Part shown: in pieces, positions 34,752-43,839 of the stretch
How positions within the stretch are numbered: the first letter of the stretch is position 1
How the letters are laid out: every line of letters begins with the position of its first letter
Assembly: GCF_018343525.1 (NCBI RefSeq)
Contig: NZ_JAGYPH010000001.1
Location: 744,001-808,000, forward strand
Source of the DNA: Lederbergia citrea
GTDB taxonomy: Bacteria; Bacillota; Bacilli; Bacillales; Bacillaceae_C
Reading direction: 5' to 3'
DNA: 64,000 bases
Position numbers and translations under genes: made by a program
The notes under the pieces: generated by a model
The model's input: only the letters and a program-made list of their open reading frames with translations
What the model was told of the DNA's origin: nothing
Databases searched by the model: none

Positions 34752-37707
34752 TCATTTTATTCTTTACCGGATTATTGGCAATGATTTGCACCCAAGACAC
34801 AAAAAAGGTCAATCGCGGGAAAACCTTAAATTTGTTCTTGAAAATGAGGCGGAATTGGAAAATTGCGAAAAAAAATGGGTCGTTAATCGAATTATTGATA
34901 GAGATGAGGAAAAGGAGATTATTGAGCTATTGCAACACCATAACCAACAATTTATTCATCTTCCATTTCTAGAAGATGAATACCGAAAGATTGGATGGGA
35001 TACTGATTGTCTTCCTAAGCCTGGATATCTCGCCAGCAAGGATTTTGAATCTTTGAATTCTGAAATAAGGAAAAGAGTAATAGCGGCAACATACAGACTG
35101 AAAAATAACTACGTAATGAACATAAACGGTGCTCGAAATGCTGCTTTGCGCGATGGAAAGTCGCGGGGAAAATGGATTCTACCTTGGGATGGAAATTGCT
35201 TTATTACACAAACCGCTTGGAAACAAATTTGCACAGATGTTCTTTCTTCCTCCGATATAAAATATTTTACAGTCCCAATGACAAGAGTGATCGATAATGC
35301 ACAATTATTGACTGATGAGTTTATTCCGAATCCAGTTGAAGAACCTCAAATAATTTTTAGAAATGATTCCTTAGAAGAATTTAATGAGCAATTCTGTTAT
35401 GGTCGTCGGGATAAAGTTGAGTTGTTTTGGCGTCTTGGTATTCAAGGAAAGTGGGATAATTGGAAAGATGATCCTTGGGACCAAAATCGGGGACTGAAAT
35501 CAGCCGAAGCAAACCAATTCGGAGCTGGGGGTTGGGTAGCCAGAATGTATTCTGGTATGGAGAAACTTGAGAAGGATTCGAAAAAAAGCTTTAAACAAAG
35601 GGGACTTGCAAGAATTGACGCAATTATTAGTACAATTAGGCATTTGGACACAATGGTTTCAAGGAGAAAAAATTCTAGTGATCTTTTAACCTATCAGAGT
35701 GAGGTTTTAAATAAAGAAAGGAATAACTATCAAAATGGAGAACAATTACCTCCGGTAGAACGGCTTATCAATGATGCCAAAGAGGCTTTAACAAGAGGGC
35801 CTTATTCAGTTACCGACAAAAGTACACTTCCCCCAAGTGGCCTCATCCATGATTACTGGCATCCTGCTCCTTATTGGTGGCCGAATCCGAAGAAAAAAGA
35901 TGGACTTCCATATATTTGGAAGGATGGACAACGGGTTCCCGGAACAAAGTTGTATGAACCCGAAAGTGATAAATATGACCGGACACGAATTCAGCGCGTG
36001 TTTGATGACTCTATTACCTTAGCGCTTGCTTGTTTTTTCACGGGCGATAAAAAATACGCTGAACATGGAGCAAGCATATTTCATCAATTTTTTATAAACC
36101 AAGAAACGAGAATGTCACCACATTTAAAATATGCTCAAGTTAGAATGGGACATAAAAAGAATACTGGTACGAGTCGAGGAATTATTGAATTGAAGGATAT
36201 GTACTTCTATCTTGATGCCGTTCGAATACTTTATTCAGCCGGCGCTATAGCACAGGAATCTTTAAATAGTTTTAAGGAGTGGCTCTCAAATTACCTTGAT
36301 TGGTTAATTCAATCACCTCAAGGAAAGGAAGAGCGAAAAGCACTTAATAATCATGGGATATATTATGATATACAAGTCGCCGCTATTGCGGATTTTTTAC
36401 ATGATGAATCATTATTGTTTGAAACATTAGTTAGAGCACAATCAAGAATCGCGACTCACATTACTTCTGATGGTTTACAACCAGAGGAACAAAAAAGACA
36501 AACATCTGCACATTATTGCTTTTATAACATGCAAGGATGGATATATATGGCACAAATTGCTTCTAGATGGGGTACCAATCTCTGGTCTTATGAAGCACCA
36601 AATGGAGCTAGCTTGATAAAAGGGATCCAATGGCTTTTTTCTCAAATTGGGGAAAAATGGCCTTTTAAGCAAATTGATGATTTTAATTTAGATCGCTATT
36701 TACCTATTTGGTTTTCAATTCCTCAATCCTCAATCACCTTACCAACAGCTGCTCATTTTCCGAAGTCAAAATACTTAGTAAATCCTAGGTTTTTCGCAGA
36801 TGAAGGGGTCCGTCCCTATTGGAATTTAGGACTGAATGATTTTAGTGATTCCAATGCGGTAGAAAAGAAAACATCCGACATACAGTTCTCTCTAAAAAAG
36901 AATTTAAATAATATTGAAGAATATTTTAGAATTAGCACTTTTAACGAAGAAAATAAACAAAAACCTGAAATTGCATTTGCTATTTCTCTTAAGAGCAAAA
37001 CTGTTTCGCATGATTGGGAAAAAGTGCAAAAAAACTTGGCTTTAACCTTAAGATCGCTATTTAGTAACACTGACCAAAATTTCCGCGTTATTATTGCCGG
37101 ACATGAAAAGCCAAATATAGAGGAGCTTAATAATATACGCGTTACATGGGTACCCGTAAAGTTTCCACCTCCAAAAAGTTCCAGAGGATTTGTGAGTGAT
37201 AAGTATCGTAAACGCAAGGCTATCGGCGCATATTTAAGAAAAAGTGGTTTTTCTGGGTACTTTATGCCTTTAGATGCCGATGATTGGATACATTATAGAT
37301 TCGTTGAATATATACGGTCCCTTCCTATTTCTGATGCATTTATTCTAAACAAAGGATTTATGGTCAATGTATTTCAAAATGAAGCTTGGGTAAGGGATCT
37401 CTTTTATAAAGGATGTGGGAGTAGTGCGGTGTTTTACTTTTCTAATGAGAATTTTCCAAAGACAACTAAGTCAGATGTAAAGAAATCTCCATTTAACAAT
37501 GTTATTAAATCCCATGTTAAAGTTCCAGAATACGTAAAAAACCACACAATGATTGACTTGCCATTCGTTACCTGGGTTCTCGCACATGGTGATAACGTAA
37601 GCATGATTAAAGGAAAAAAAGATAATCGTATAAGTGCGAAACATTATAACTCCGTTGGTGAAAAACTGGCAGACTGGTTTTATCATTTTTTCAAAATTAA
37701 GGAATGA
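34732..37707 (+). CDS. Glycosyltransferase-alginate lyase-glycosyltransferase fusion
   Basis: A 991-residue protein from the ATG at 34732 (GGAAGG upstream). Residues about 1-320 look like a glycosyltransferase-type domain (FILYRIIGNDLHPRHKKGQ, NINGARNAALRDGKSRGKWILPWDGN). Residues about 340-660 match the alginate lyase/heparinase alpha-toroid: PAPYWWPNPKKKDG, RVFDDSITLALA, NNHGIYYDIQVAAIADFL, with the Asn-His pair and Tyr expected for catalysis. Residues about 720-985 are a GT2-like domain (LRSLFSNTDQNFRVIIAG, FMPLDADDWIHYRF with the DxD). No signal peptide, so it should work in the cytoplasm, for example as a polymer editor or chain-length controller. The fusion is unusual, and its domain order is my reading. 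Confidence 0.72.
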   Translation: MKIIINNHFILYRIIGNDLHPRHKKGQSRENLKFVLENEAELENCEKKWVVNRIIDRDEEKEIIELLQHHNQQFIHLPFLEDEYRKIGWDTDCLPKPGYLASKDFESLNSEIRKRVIAATYRLKNNYVMNINGARNAALRDGKSRGKWILPWDGNCFITQTAWKQICTDVLSSSDIKYFTVPMTRVIDNAQLLTDEFIPNPVEEPQIIFRNDSLEEFNEQFCYGRRDKVELFWRLGIQGKWDNWKDDPWDQNRGLKSAEANQFGAGGWVARMYSGMEKLEKDSKKSFKQRGLARIDAIISTIRHLDTMVSRRKNSSDLLTYQSEVLNKERNNYQNGEQLPPVERLINDAKEALTRGPYSVTDKSTLPPSGLIHDYWHPAPYWWPNPKKKDGLPYIWKDGQRVPGTKLYEPESDKYDRTRIQRVFDDSITLALACFFTGDKKYAEHGASIFHQFFINQETRMSPHLKYAQVRMGHKKNTGTSRGIIELKDMYFYLDAVRILYSAGAIAQESLNSFKEWLSNYLDWLIQSPQGKEERKALNNHGIYYDIQVAAIADFLHDESLLFETLVRAQSRIATHITSDGLQPEEQKRQTSAHYCFYNMQGWIYMAQIASRWGTNLWSYEAPNGASLIKGIQWLFSQIGEKWPFKQIDDFNLDRYLPIWFSIPQSSITLPTAAHFPKSKYLVNPRFFADEGVRPYWNLGLNDFSDSNAVEKKTSDIQFSLKKNLNNIEEYFRISTFNEENKQKPEIAFAISLKSKTVSHDWEKVQKNLALTLRSLFSNTDQNFRVIIAGHEKPNIEELNNIRVTWVPVKFPPPKSSRGFVSDKYRKRKAIGAYLRKSGFSGYFMPLDADDWIHYRFVEYIRSLPISDAFILNKGFMVNVFQNEAWVRDLFYKGCGSSAVFYFSNENFPKTTKSDVKKSPFNNVIKSHVKVPEYVKNHTMIDLPFVTWVLAHGDNVSMIKGKKDNRISAKHYNSVGEKLADWFYHFFKIKE

Positions 37708-37754
37708 ATAGATGCGGAAGTTTTCTTTATGGAAAGTGCTGTGAAATACACATG

Positions 37755-37786
37755 GGGTAAGCCTTTTAAAGCTTACCTTTTTTCTT
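37755..37786 (+). terminator. Intrinsic terminator
   Basis: GGTAAGC stem, loop of about eight, GCTTACC and T-run. It separates the sugar operon from the ATP-grasp/Mur-ligase operon. Confidence 0.8.
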
Positions 37787-37904
37787 CTTTATTAATGGGT
37801 AACATATCAGTTACCTTGTATTCAGTTTTAGCATGTAATAAGAATATGGATTGAATTGTTGCGGTAAAACACCAACAATTTATAAAACTGGAGGTTAGCG
37901 GATA

Positions 37905-39008
37905 ATGTATTGCCCCTATATTGGCATCTTAGTAGACGGACTCGTTTACAGTGGCGTTAAAAAAGGATATACGTATTTTGAATGTTTACCATATTACGAG
38001 GAAGCAGGTCGGAATAATCATTTTAAACCGTGTTATTTTCGCTTGAAGGATATTAATCCTGGAAATAGTACGATTACGGCTTATGTTCTCGGTGAACGGA
38101 ATAACTATGACTTACAAGTTATCCCTAAGCCGACAATTATTCATAATAGAGGTCTTTTCTTTACAAAAATGGCGAGATCAAAGATTGCCGCCTTACAGAA
38201 AGAGGGAATCATCTTATTTAATAGCTGGAATCGGTATGAAAAATTACAAGTTCATGAACTATTGACGAAGAAGAGTTCTTTATGCTCTTATTTACCTGAA
38301 ACAGTAAAAGCATCTAAAGATCATATGGAGGAAATGATGAGTAAACATGATGAGTTAATCATTAAGCCCAGTAGTGGAAGCCTTGGAAACAGTATTATAA
38401 AAGTAGCCAAGGTAAGCAATGAAAACTGGGAAATAATTTTTCAAAAGAATAAGAGTTTAGTAAAGGAATCATTTGCAAATATAAAATGGCCTGAAAAATT
38501 AATAACAATCGTCTCTAACCCACGCTATATTATCCAGCAAAGAATCCCGCTTGCAACCTATCAAGCAAGTCCTTTTGATTTACGGGTTTCTGTTCAACGT
38601 AATGGTATTGGAGAGTGGCAAGTATCCGGAATTGTCGGGAAAGTTGCACAAAAAGGAATGTATGTAACAAATTTAGCAAAAGGAGGCACTTCCCGTCCAT
38701 TATCCGTTTTATTACAAGATTTGCCCCATCTTAATCTAGAAGATGTTTCAACAACGATCAAAAACTTTTCCATCGAGATTGCAGAACAACTTGGAGAGCA
38801 TATACCTTATCTTGCCGACATTGGTCTAGATATTGGGATAACTAATGAGGGGTTCCCGATGTTTATTGAATGTAATGCGAGAGATTTAAGAATAACATTC
38901 CGCAATGCAACCATGATGGATGAATGGAAAGCAACCCATATTACCCCCCTTAACTATGCGATTTTTTTAATGAAAAATAATCAAAAGCATAAGGAGGGAG
39001 AGCAGTGA
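37905..39008 (+). CDS. YheC/YheD family ATP-grasp protein
   Basis: A 367-residue protein with GGAGG before the ATG. N-terminal part MYCPYIGILVDGLV...KKGYTYFECLPYYEEAG is the family-specific domain. ATP-grasp motifs: LIIKPSSGSLGNSIIKV, SPFDLRVSVQR, and LADIGLDIGITNEGFPMFIECNARD. The usual Glu-x-Asn metal pair is kept, as ECN. Last codons overlap the GTG of the Mur ligase-like gene by four bases. Heads an operon with MurF-like, ATP-grasp and another YheC/YheD gene. Confidence 0.85.
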   Translation: MYCPYIGILVDGLVYSGVKKGYTYFECLPYYEEAGRNNHFKPCYFRLKDINPGNSTITAYVLGERNNYDLQVIPKPTIIHNRGLFFTKMARSKIAALQKEGIILFNSWNRYEKLQVHELLTKKSSLCSYLPETVKASKDHMEEMMSKHDELIIKPSSGSLGNSIIKVAKVSNENWEIIFQKNKSLVKESFANIKWPEKLITIVSNPRYIIQQRIPLATYQASPFDLRVSVQRNGIGEWQVSGIVGKVAQKGMYVTNLAKGGTSRPLSVLLQDLPHLNLEDVSTTIKNFSIEIAEQLGEHIPYLADIGLDIGITNEGFPMFIECNARDLRITFRNATMMDEWKATHITPLNYAIFLMKNNQKHKEGEQ

Positions 39009-40396
39009 AACAAATGACCATCCGTGAAATAGTGACCGCTATTGAAGCATCAATGATGTTTGGAAACCAGGATGAGAAAATAAAACATGTTGTAAGTCGC
39101 TGTGAAAATATTAAAGACCACACACTTTTTTTTCATTTTGGAAAAAGAGACATCAATAAAGAAATGCTTTCTGAAATGAACAATTATGTAATTGTAACGG
39201 ATGATAAAAGCGTAGCCGAAACAATGAACGGAAAAGGAACATTACTTATTGTGAATGACAGTAAACAGGCTTACTGGGATTTTATTAATTATTATCGTGA
39301 TCAATTTAAGATTCCTATTATTGGTGTAACAGGAACATGCGGAAAAACAACGACGAAAGAAATGATGAAACATATTTTTAGAAAAAAGTATCACACTCAT
39401 TCCACATATTTAAGCCAAAATGGTTTGCAGTTTAATTTGAATTATCTGCTCGGACTAGAAGAAAAAACCGACGTAGCTATATTTGAAATGGGAGTAGCTT
39501 ATCCGGGCAATATTAAAGTTAGTGGTAAATACTTTAAACCTACCATCGGGGTTATTACTAATATAGGGGAAGCTCATTTGGATGGTTGCAAAACTTTAGA
39601 TGCGTATATTAAAGCTAAAGGTGAAATGCTCGAGGCTTTAGATAATAAAGGAATGCTCATCATAAATGCCGATGATGAATATTCAAAGAAAATACCAATG
39701 GATTGTTATGAAGGTACTGTTCGTTTATTCGGTATTAATAACAGTTCTGATTATCAAGCATCTAACATTAAGTATGAAGAAAGTGGTATGAGATATACAT
39801 TGGTTCATTCAAAAAATATGTATGAAGTATATATTCCAAGTCACGGAGAACACAATGTTTACAACAGTTTAGCTGCAATTGCAACTACACATATGGTAGG
39901 TATTCCGATACAAGAAGCGATAAATAGGCTACGGACTTTCAATGAAATGGACCGCCATGTGAAAGTGCATAAAGGATACAGGAATCATACCATTATCGAT
40001 GATACTTGGAGCTGTAATAAAACCTCTGTTATGTCTGCGATCAAAGTTTTAAAAAAAATCGCAAACGAAAAAAAAGAAATCATGGTTTTAGGAAAAATGC
40101 AAAGACTCGGGAACAAGACAAAAGAACAGCATTTGAAGCTGGGGAACATGATAATGGAAATGGGCGGAGTCGACCATTTAATAACTGTTGGTCCAGATGC
40201 TGCATTAACAGGAAAAAAAGTGATTGAATTAGGAATGGACGCATCTAAAGTAAGCTTCGTTGATGATGCCGAAAAACTTGATTCTGTCTTAGAAAGTATA
40301 TGCGATAAAGAACCGATTATTTTATTTAAGATGTCTTTAGGGAAAATGAAAGGCGCATATCGGGAAGTCGTAAAGAAATATTGCAGGAAATCTTGA
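39005..40396 (+). CDS. MurF-like Mur ligase
   Basis: A 463-residue Mur-ligase-fold protein. Residues about 1-95 resemble the MurF N-terminal domain; IIGVTGTCGKTTTKEM (about 104-119) is the P-loop; TNIGEAHLDG, AKGEMLEAL and INADDEYS follow the family; HGEHNVYNSLAAIA binds the base; IIDDTWSCNKTSVMSA replaces the D-AYNANP-type motif. The C-terminal domain (LGKMQRLGNKTKEQHL) is complete. MurF adds D-Ala-D-Ala to UDP-MurNAc-tripeptide. This copy lies in a non-cell-wall cluster and is divergent, so it more likely adds an amino acid or dipeptide to another acceptor. GTG start with AAGGAGGG. Confidence 0.87.
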   Translation: MKQMTIREIVTAIEASMMFGNQDEKIKHVVSRCENIKDHTLFFHFGKRDINKEMLSEMNNYVIVTDDKSVAETMNGKGTLLIVNDSKQAYWDFINYYRDQFKIPIIGVTGTCGKTTTKEMMKHIFRKKYHTHSTYLSQNGLQFNLNYLLGLEEKTDVAIFEMGVAYPGNIKVSGKYFKPTIGVITNIGEAHLDGCKTLDAYIKAKGEMLEALDNKGMLIINADDEYSKKIPMDCYEGTVRLFGINNSSDYQASNIKYEESGMRYTLVHSKNMYEVYIPSHGEHNVYNSLAAIATTHMVGIPIQEAINRLRTFNEMDRHVKVHKGYRNHTIIDDTWSCNKTSVMSAIKVLKKIANEKKEIMVLGKMQRLGNKTKEQHLKLGNMIMEMGGVDHLITVGPDAALTGKKVIELGMDASKVSFVDDAEKLDSVLESICDKEPIILFKMSLGKMKGAYREVVKKYCRKS

Positions 40397-40489
40397 GCGG
40401 TTATTATTTTAAAGATATAACATCCTTTGAGTCATTCTTTACGGCAGCACATAAAATATTTTAAGCGACTTAGAGGATGGTGTTTTCAT

Positions 40490-41710
40490 ATGCAATCAAT
40501 TGTTTTTTTAGGGAGCAACAAATCAGGTACTAGTAGGGATGCCATCAAAGCTGCAGAAGACCTCGGTTACTTCACAGTCTTAATAACGAATAAGGATCGT
40601 TTTATGAAACAAAGAGATGAATTCCACGATGTGAAGAAGATGATTTATGTAGAGAGTATCGATCGATCGCATTGTAAAGAACAAATAACTATTTTACAAC
40701 AGCAAGGAATAGACATTTGTGCTTGTATTAGCTTTGTCGACCCTTATGTTCACCTTGCAGCAATGCTTTCAAAGGAGATTGGCTTATTCCAGTCATCGAC
40801 AGATGCCTTATTTAAAATGGAAGAGAAAACCCGGATTCGTGAAGCTTTGAAGAATCTTTCTGTCACTCCTTTTTATACTTTATTCCATCCAAACGAATTG
40901 GTAGATTCATTTGTTGAACAATACAAAAATCAGTTACCTCTTATCTTAAAACCCCCAGCCTCAAATGGATCGAAAGATATCTTCCTTGTTGAAACGAAAA
41001 GCGATTTTAGGCAAGGCCTAAAACAATTGAAAAAAAAGCACCCTAATATGCCAGTTTTAGTTGAAGAATACTTAAATGGGCCCCAATATTTAATTGAAGT
41101 TGTGGCTTATAACAATCAATTAAATATTATTGGAGTTATTGAGCAGGAAATTTCAAATGATAATCGCTTTATCGTGATGGGTTATAAATATCCTGCGGCA
41201 TTAGTCCACGAAGAATATGAAATCCTCGAGGAAGCAATCACGACCATTTTAAACTCACTAGATTTAAGGGATGGATCTTGTCATTTAGAAATGAGAAACA
41301 TTAAAGGGAAATGGAAGTTAATCGAGATTAATCCAAGAATGTCTGGAGGAGCGATGAACCGGATCCTTTACGAAGGAACTGGAATAAATTTAGCCAAGGA
41401 AATTATAAAATTATATTTAGGCGAGATTCCCTCTTTTATTACTTCGAGAAATACGCATGTATATGCCCGCTTTTTAACAGTTTCATCGGCCGGAAGATTA
41501 TTAAAGGTGACAGGTGAAAATCGTGCAGCAAACTATGAAGGCGTAAAAGATGTGTATGTTAAGCCGCATTGTGGGAGTTTGTTAACGGAACCGTACTCGC
41601 TTGGAAATAGATATGCATACGTAATCGCAAGTTCTGATACGCAAGAAGAAGCTGAGCGGATTGCGCTGAACGCTGCAAAGGAAATTAAATTCTATATCGA
41701 ACCATATTAA
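40490..41710 (+). CDS. ATP-grasp carboxylate-amine ligase
   Basis: A 406-residue protein from the ATG at 40490; the frame opens at 40427 but homology-like sequence begins QSIVFLGSNKSGTSRDAIKA. Order: pre-ATP-grasp Rossmann domain (1-100), LPLILKPPASNGSKDIFLV (nucleotide Lys), PVLVEEYLNGPQYLIEVV, CHLEMRNIKGKWKLIEINPRMSGG (Glu/Asn metal ligands), and a C-terminal biotin-carboxylase-like domain. This is the type of PurK, dipeptide ligase BacD/YwfE and related carboxylate-amine ligases, not YheC/YheD. With the Mur ligase beside it, it probably makes an amino-acid amide bond. Substrate unknown. Confidence 0.85.
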   Translation: MQSIVFLGSNKSGTSRDAIKAAEDLGYFTVLITNKDRFMKQRDEFHDVKKMIYVESIDRSHCKEQITILQQQGIDICACISFVDPYVHLAAMLSKEIGLFQSSTDALFKMEEKTRIREALKNLSVTPFYTLFHPNELVDSFVEQYKNQLPLILKPPASNGSKDIFLVETKSDFRQGLKQLKKKHPNMPVLVEEYLNGPQYLIEVVAYNNQLNIIGVIEQEISNDNRFIVMGYKYPAALVHEEYEILEEAITTILNSLDLRDGSCHLEMRNIKGKWKLIEINPRMSGGAMNRILYEGTGINLAKEIIKLYLGEIPSFITSRNTHVYARFLTVSSAGRLLKVTGENRAANYEGVKDVYVKPHCGSLLTEPYSLGNRYAYVIASSDTQEEAERIALNAAKEIKFYIEPY

Positions 41711-41723
41711 GGGATGTGTTTGT

Positions 41724-42734
41724 TTGACATTAATAGGAATGCTCCATTTTCGTAAAAGTCCTTCAGAAGTGAAAAAAGCATATGCATGTGCCGCTGTTGC
41801 AAAAATGGAAAATGTCCCGTTCGTCTATTTTTCCTATAACTCAATCGATTTTAACAGTAAAAAAATTAATGGCTGGGTATATGAAGATGGGAAATGGGAT
41901 CAAAGAGAAATAAGGTTTCCAGATGTTGTTATCAATATTAGTTCTCCAAAAACAAAAAAACAATTAGTTATTCAAAGACAATTAAAAACAAGTACAATAT
42001 TTACGAGTTATCCGGTTGGAAACAAAATGAAAGTATATGAAAAAATAAAAAAAGGGGACCAATTCGTTCATGCTTTAATACCATCCGTCAAATTAAATAG
42101 TGGGGAAGAAATATTAAGTTTATTGAATACGAATTCAAGAGTAGTCATAAAGCCTTTTACTGGTCATCATGGAGAAAATGTTATTTTTTTTGAGCAAGGA
42201 ACGGATGGAACGGTTATTATTACGGATAGTTTGAGCAAGTGGATGAGCAATAAAAATGAATTACTCACATTTGTTGAAACATTAACAGATCAACAGTCAT
42301 ACTTGCTCCAACCTTTTATAGAATGTAAAACGAAAGCGGGTCTAATATATGATTTTCGTATTCATGTACAAAAAAACGGGCTTGGGGAGTGGGAGGTTAA
42401 CTTAATTTACCCAAGAATTAGCGGTAATAATAAATTGATTAGCAATATTAGCAGTGGAGGATATCGCGGAGAATTATCTTCATTTTTACGGGAAGAATTT
42501 GATAACCGGGCTTCAGAGATCAAGGAGTTACTTGAGACCTTCGGCATACAGTTTTCTACACATTTTGATACTTTATATGAACACTCATTTGATGAACTTG
42601 GAATAGATGTTGCAATAGATCAAAATGGTAAGCTTTGGATATTTGAAGTCAATTGGCGTCCTGGTGCCAAAAATCGTGAGTTTGAGGTTGCAAAGCGCTT
42701 AATTCCTTACTGTCTTTATCTTATAAATAGGTGA
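41724..42734 (+). CDS. YheC/YheD family ATP-grasp protein
   Basis: A 336-residue protein starting with TTG at 41724 (AAGGGATG upstream), 13 bases after the ATP-grasp ligase. N-terminal domain LIGMLHFRKSPSEVKKAYACAAVAK is a shorter version of the family domain. ATP-grasp: VVIKPFTGHHGENVIFF, IYDFRIHVQKNG, and DELGIDVAIDQNGKLWIFEVNWRPG. All key residues seem present. It completes the four-gene ligase operon and is followed by the CotY/CotZ-like gene. Confidence 0.84.
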   Translation: MTLIGMLHFRKSPSEVKKAYACAAVAKMENVPFVYFSYNSIDFNSKKINGWVYEDGKWDQREIRFPDVVINISSPKTKKQLVIQRQLKTSTIFTSYPVGNKMKVYEKIKKGDQFVHALIPSVKLNSGEEILSLLNTNSRVVIKPFTGHHGENVIFFEQGTDGTVIITDSLSKWMSNKNELLTFVETLTDQQSYLLQPFIECKTKAGLIYDFRIHVQKNGLGEWEVNLIYPRISGNNKLISNISSGGYRGELSSFLREEFDNRASEIKELLETFGIQFSTHFDTLYEHSFDELGIDVAIDQNGKLWIFEVNWRPGAKNREFEVAKRLIPYCLYLINR

Positions 42735-42825
42735 AAGTCTAATTTCTTACTTTGCCTATACGATTGTCATGAAAATTGAATATGTTAATGTGAACACACA
42801 GATATTGTGGAGGAGGGAATAAAAG

Positions 42826-43269
42826 ATGGATAGCAATGATAAACATCATGATATTTGCAAAGCATTAGCAGAGATAAAAAAATTACAGGATTTCATTGTG
42901 GAAAGTAAGACACCATATTTCGGAAATCTTTTAGCTAGAATTGTAGATGCAGACACAATCCCCTTCCTCCTGCAAACAAATGAAGGTTTTTTGGGAATAA
43001 TGGGTTCCCATGAAGTTAATGGAGAAAAAGAATATTTTTTTACAAATTTCTTCCGTATTGAATCTATTAATATGCGTTCGTGCAGTGCTACTATTTCATT
43101 GCTGCTTCCTATTGATATCCACGGAAATACGACCGATTCCATAGATGAAGTCATGATTTTAAGAAAAACATCTATACGTAGAGAAATTGATTTATCTGGT
43201 ATTTTTGCTATTCAAGCATTAGATACTAAATTTCTAAAAAGAAAAATCATTATTCAACCAAAATGGTGA
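42826..43269 (+). CDS. CotY/CotZ/ExsY-like spore coat protein with few cysteines
   Basis: A 147-residue protein whose pattern follows the CotY/CotZ/ExsY outer-coat family: CKALAEIKKLQD near the start, DTIPFLLQTNEG, FFTNFFRIESI, SCSATISLLLPID, and REIDLSGIFAIQAL near the end. In CotZ the last segment reads roughly EVDLDCFCAINCL. Here those Cys are replaced, and only Cys11 and Cys86 remain. Cys cross-links make family members insoluble, so this member probably assembles without disulfides. GTGGAGGAGGG precedes the ATG. Its position directly after the ligase operon ties that operon to the spore surface. Confidence 0.72.
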   Translation: MDSNDKHHDICKALAEIKKLQDFIVESKTPYFGNLLARIVDADTIPFLLQTNEGFLGIMGSHEVNGEKEYFFTNFFRIESINMRSCSATISLLLPIDIHGNTTDSIDEVMILRKTSIRREIDLSGIFAIQALDTKFLKRKIIIQPKW

Positions 43270-43300
43270 GTTATTTACTTATGAAATCATATATTTCCTA

Positions 43301-43810
43301 TTATCCTAGCAAGGTCATATCCTGCATCATATTTTTTTGCTTCGCTTGAAAATTTTTCTTTCCAAAGAAAGCATGGGCTTTTTTCTCTAATTTATTTAAC
43401 ATCATATCGTTTTCAAATAAGGTTACTCGGATCTGCTCTACTAAAATAAGTGCATTTGGTCCGGTGATTTGCTTTGCGATTCGTTCGAGAAGTATTTTCG
43501 CATCAACTGCAAATTTAGGGGCAAAGCTATGACACATAACCATATTGATTTGTAGACCCTCGCTATATTCACTAGTAAATTCCCGGCGGACACCTCCTCT
43601 TACACCTGCATAACCATAAGATATTTCAGAGATAGCCCGGTAAAAAAGGATCATTCCGTCAGCATGGCTTGATTCCGGGTGTAACCGAAGTTCACTCACT
43701 TGTGAAACTAACCGTTGTACTATTAGTTTTGCAGACTCCATTGTTTTCCACCAATCTAATAATCGCCGTTTTTCCTCTACACTCATACTCATAGGCCGCG
43801 TGTCAAGCAT
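43301..43810 (-). CDS. Unrecognised protein, partner of the next gene
   Basis: A 169-residue protein, start placed at the ATG at 43810 because AAAGGAGG lies upstream; the frame is open to 43894, which would overlap the neighbour. Mostly helical and cytoplasmic. Segments of note: RLLDWWKTMESAKLIVQRLV, SYGYAGVRGGVRREFTSEYSEG and VDAKILLERIAKQITGPNALILVEQIR. No family recognised. It is nearly the same length as the upstream gene and both are probably co-transcribed, 29 bases apart. Confidence 0.6.
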   Translation of the reverse strand: MLDTRPMSMSVEEKRRLLDWWKTMESAKLIVQRLVSQVSELRLHPESSHADGMILFYRAISEISYGYAGVRGGVRREFTSEYSEGLQINMVMCHSFAPKFAVDAKILLERIAKQITGPNALILVEQIRVTLFENDMMLNKLEKKAHAFFGKKNFQAKQKNMMQDMTLLG

Positions 43811-43839
43811 CTTTTTCCTTACCTCCTTTACTTCCTCAG

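Noticed and set aside
17047..43269. Prophage or integrative element carrying the glycan locus
   Set aside because: No integrase, transposase, phage structural gene or flanking tRNA was found; transfer of the block remains possible but is not shown by the sequence.
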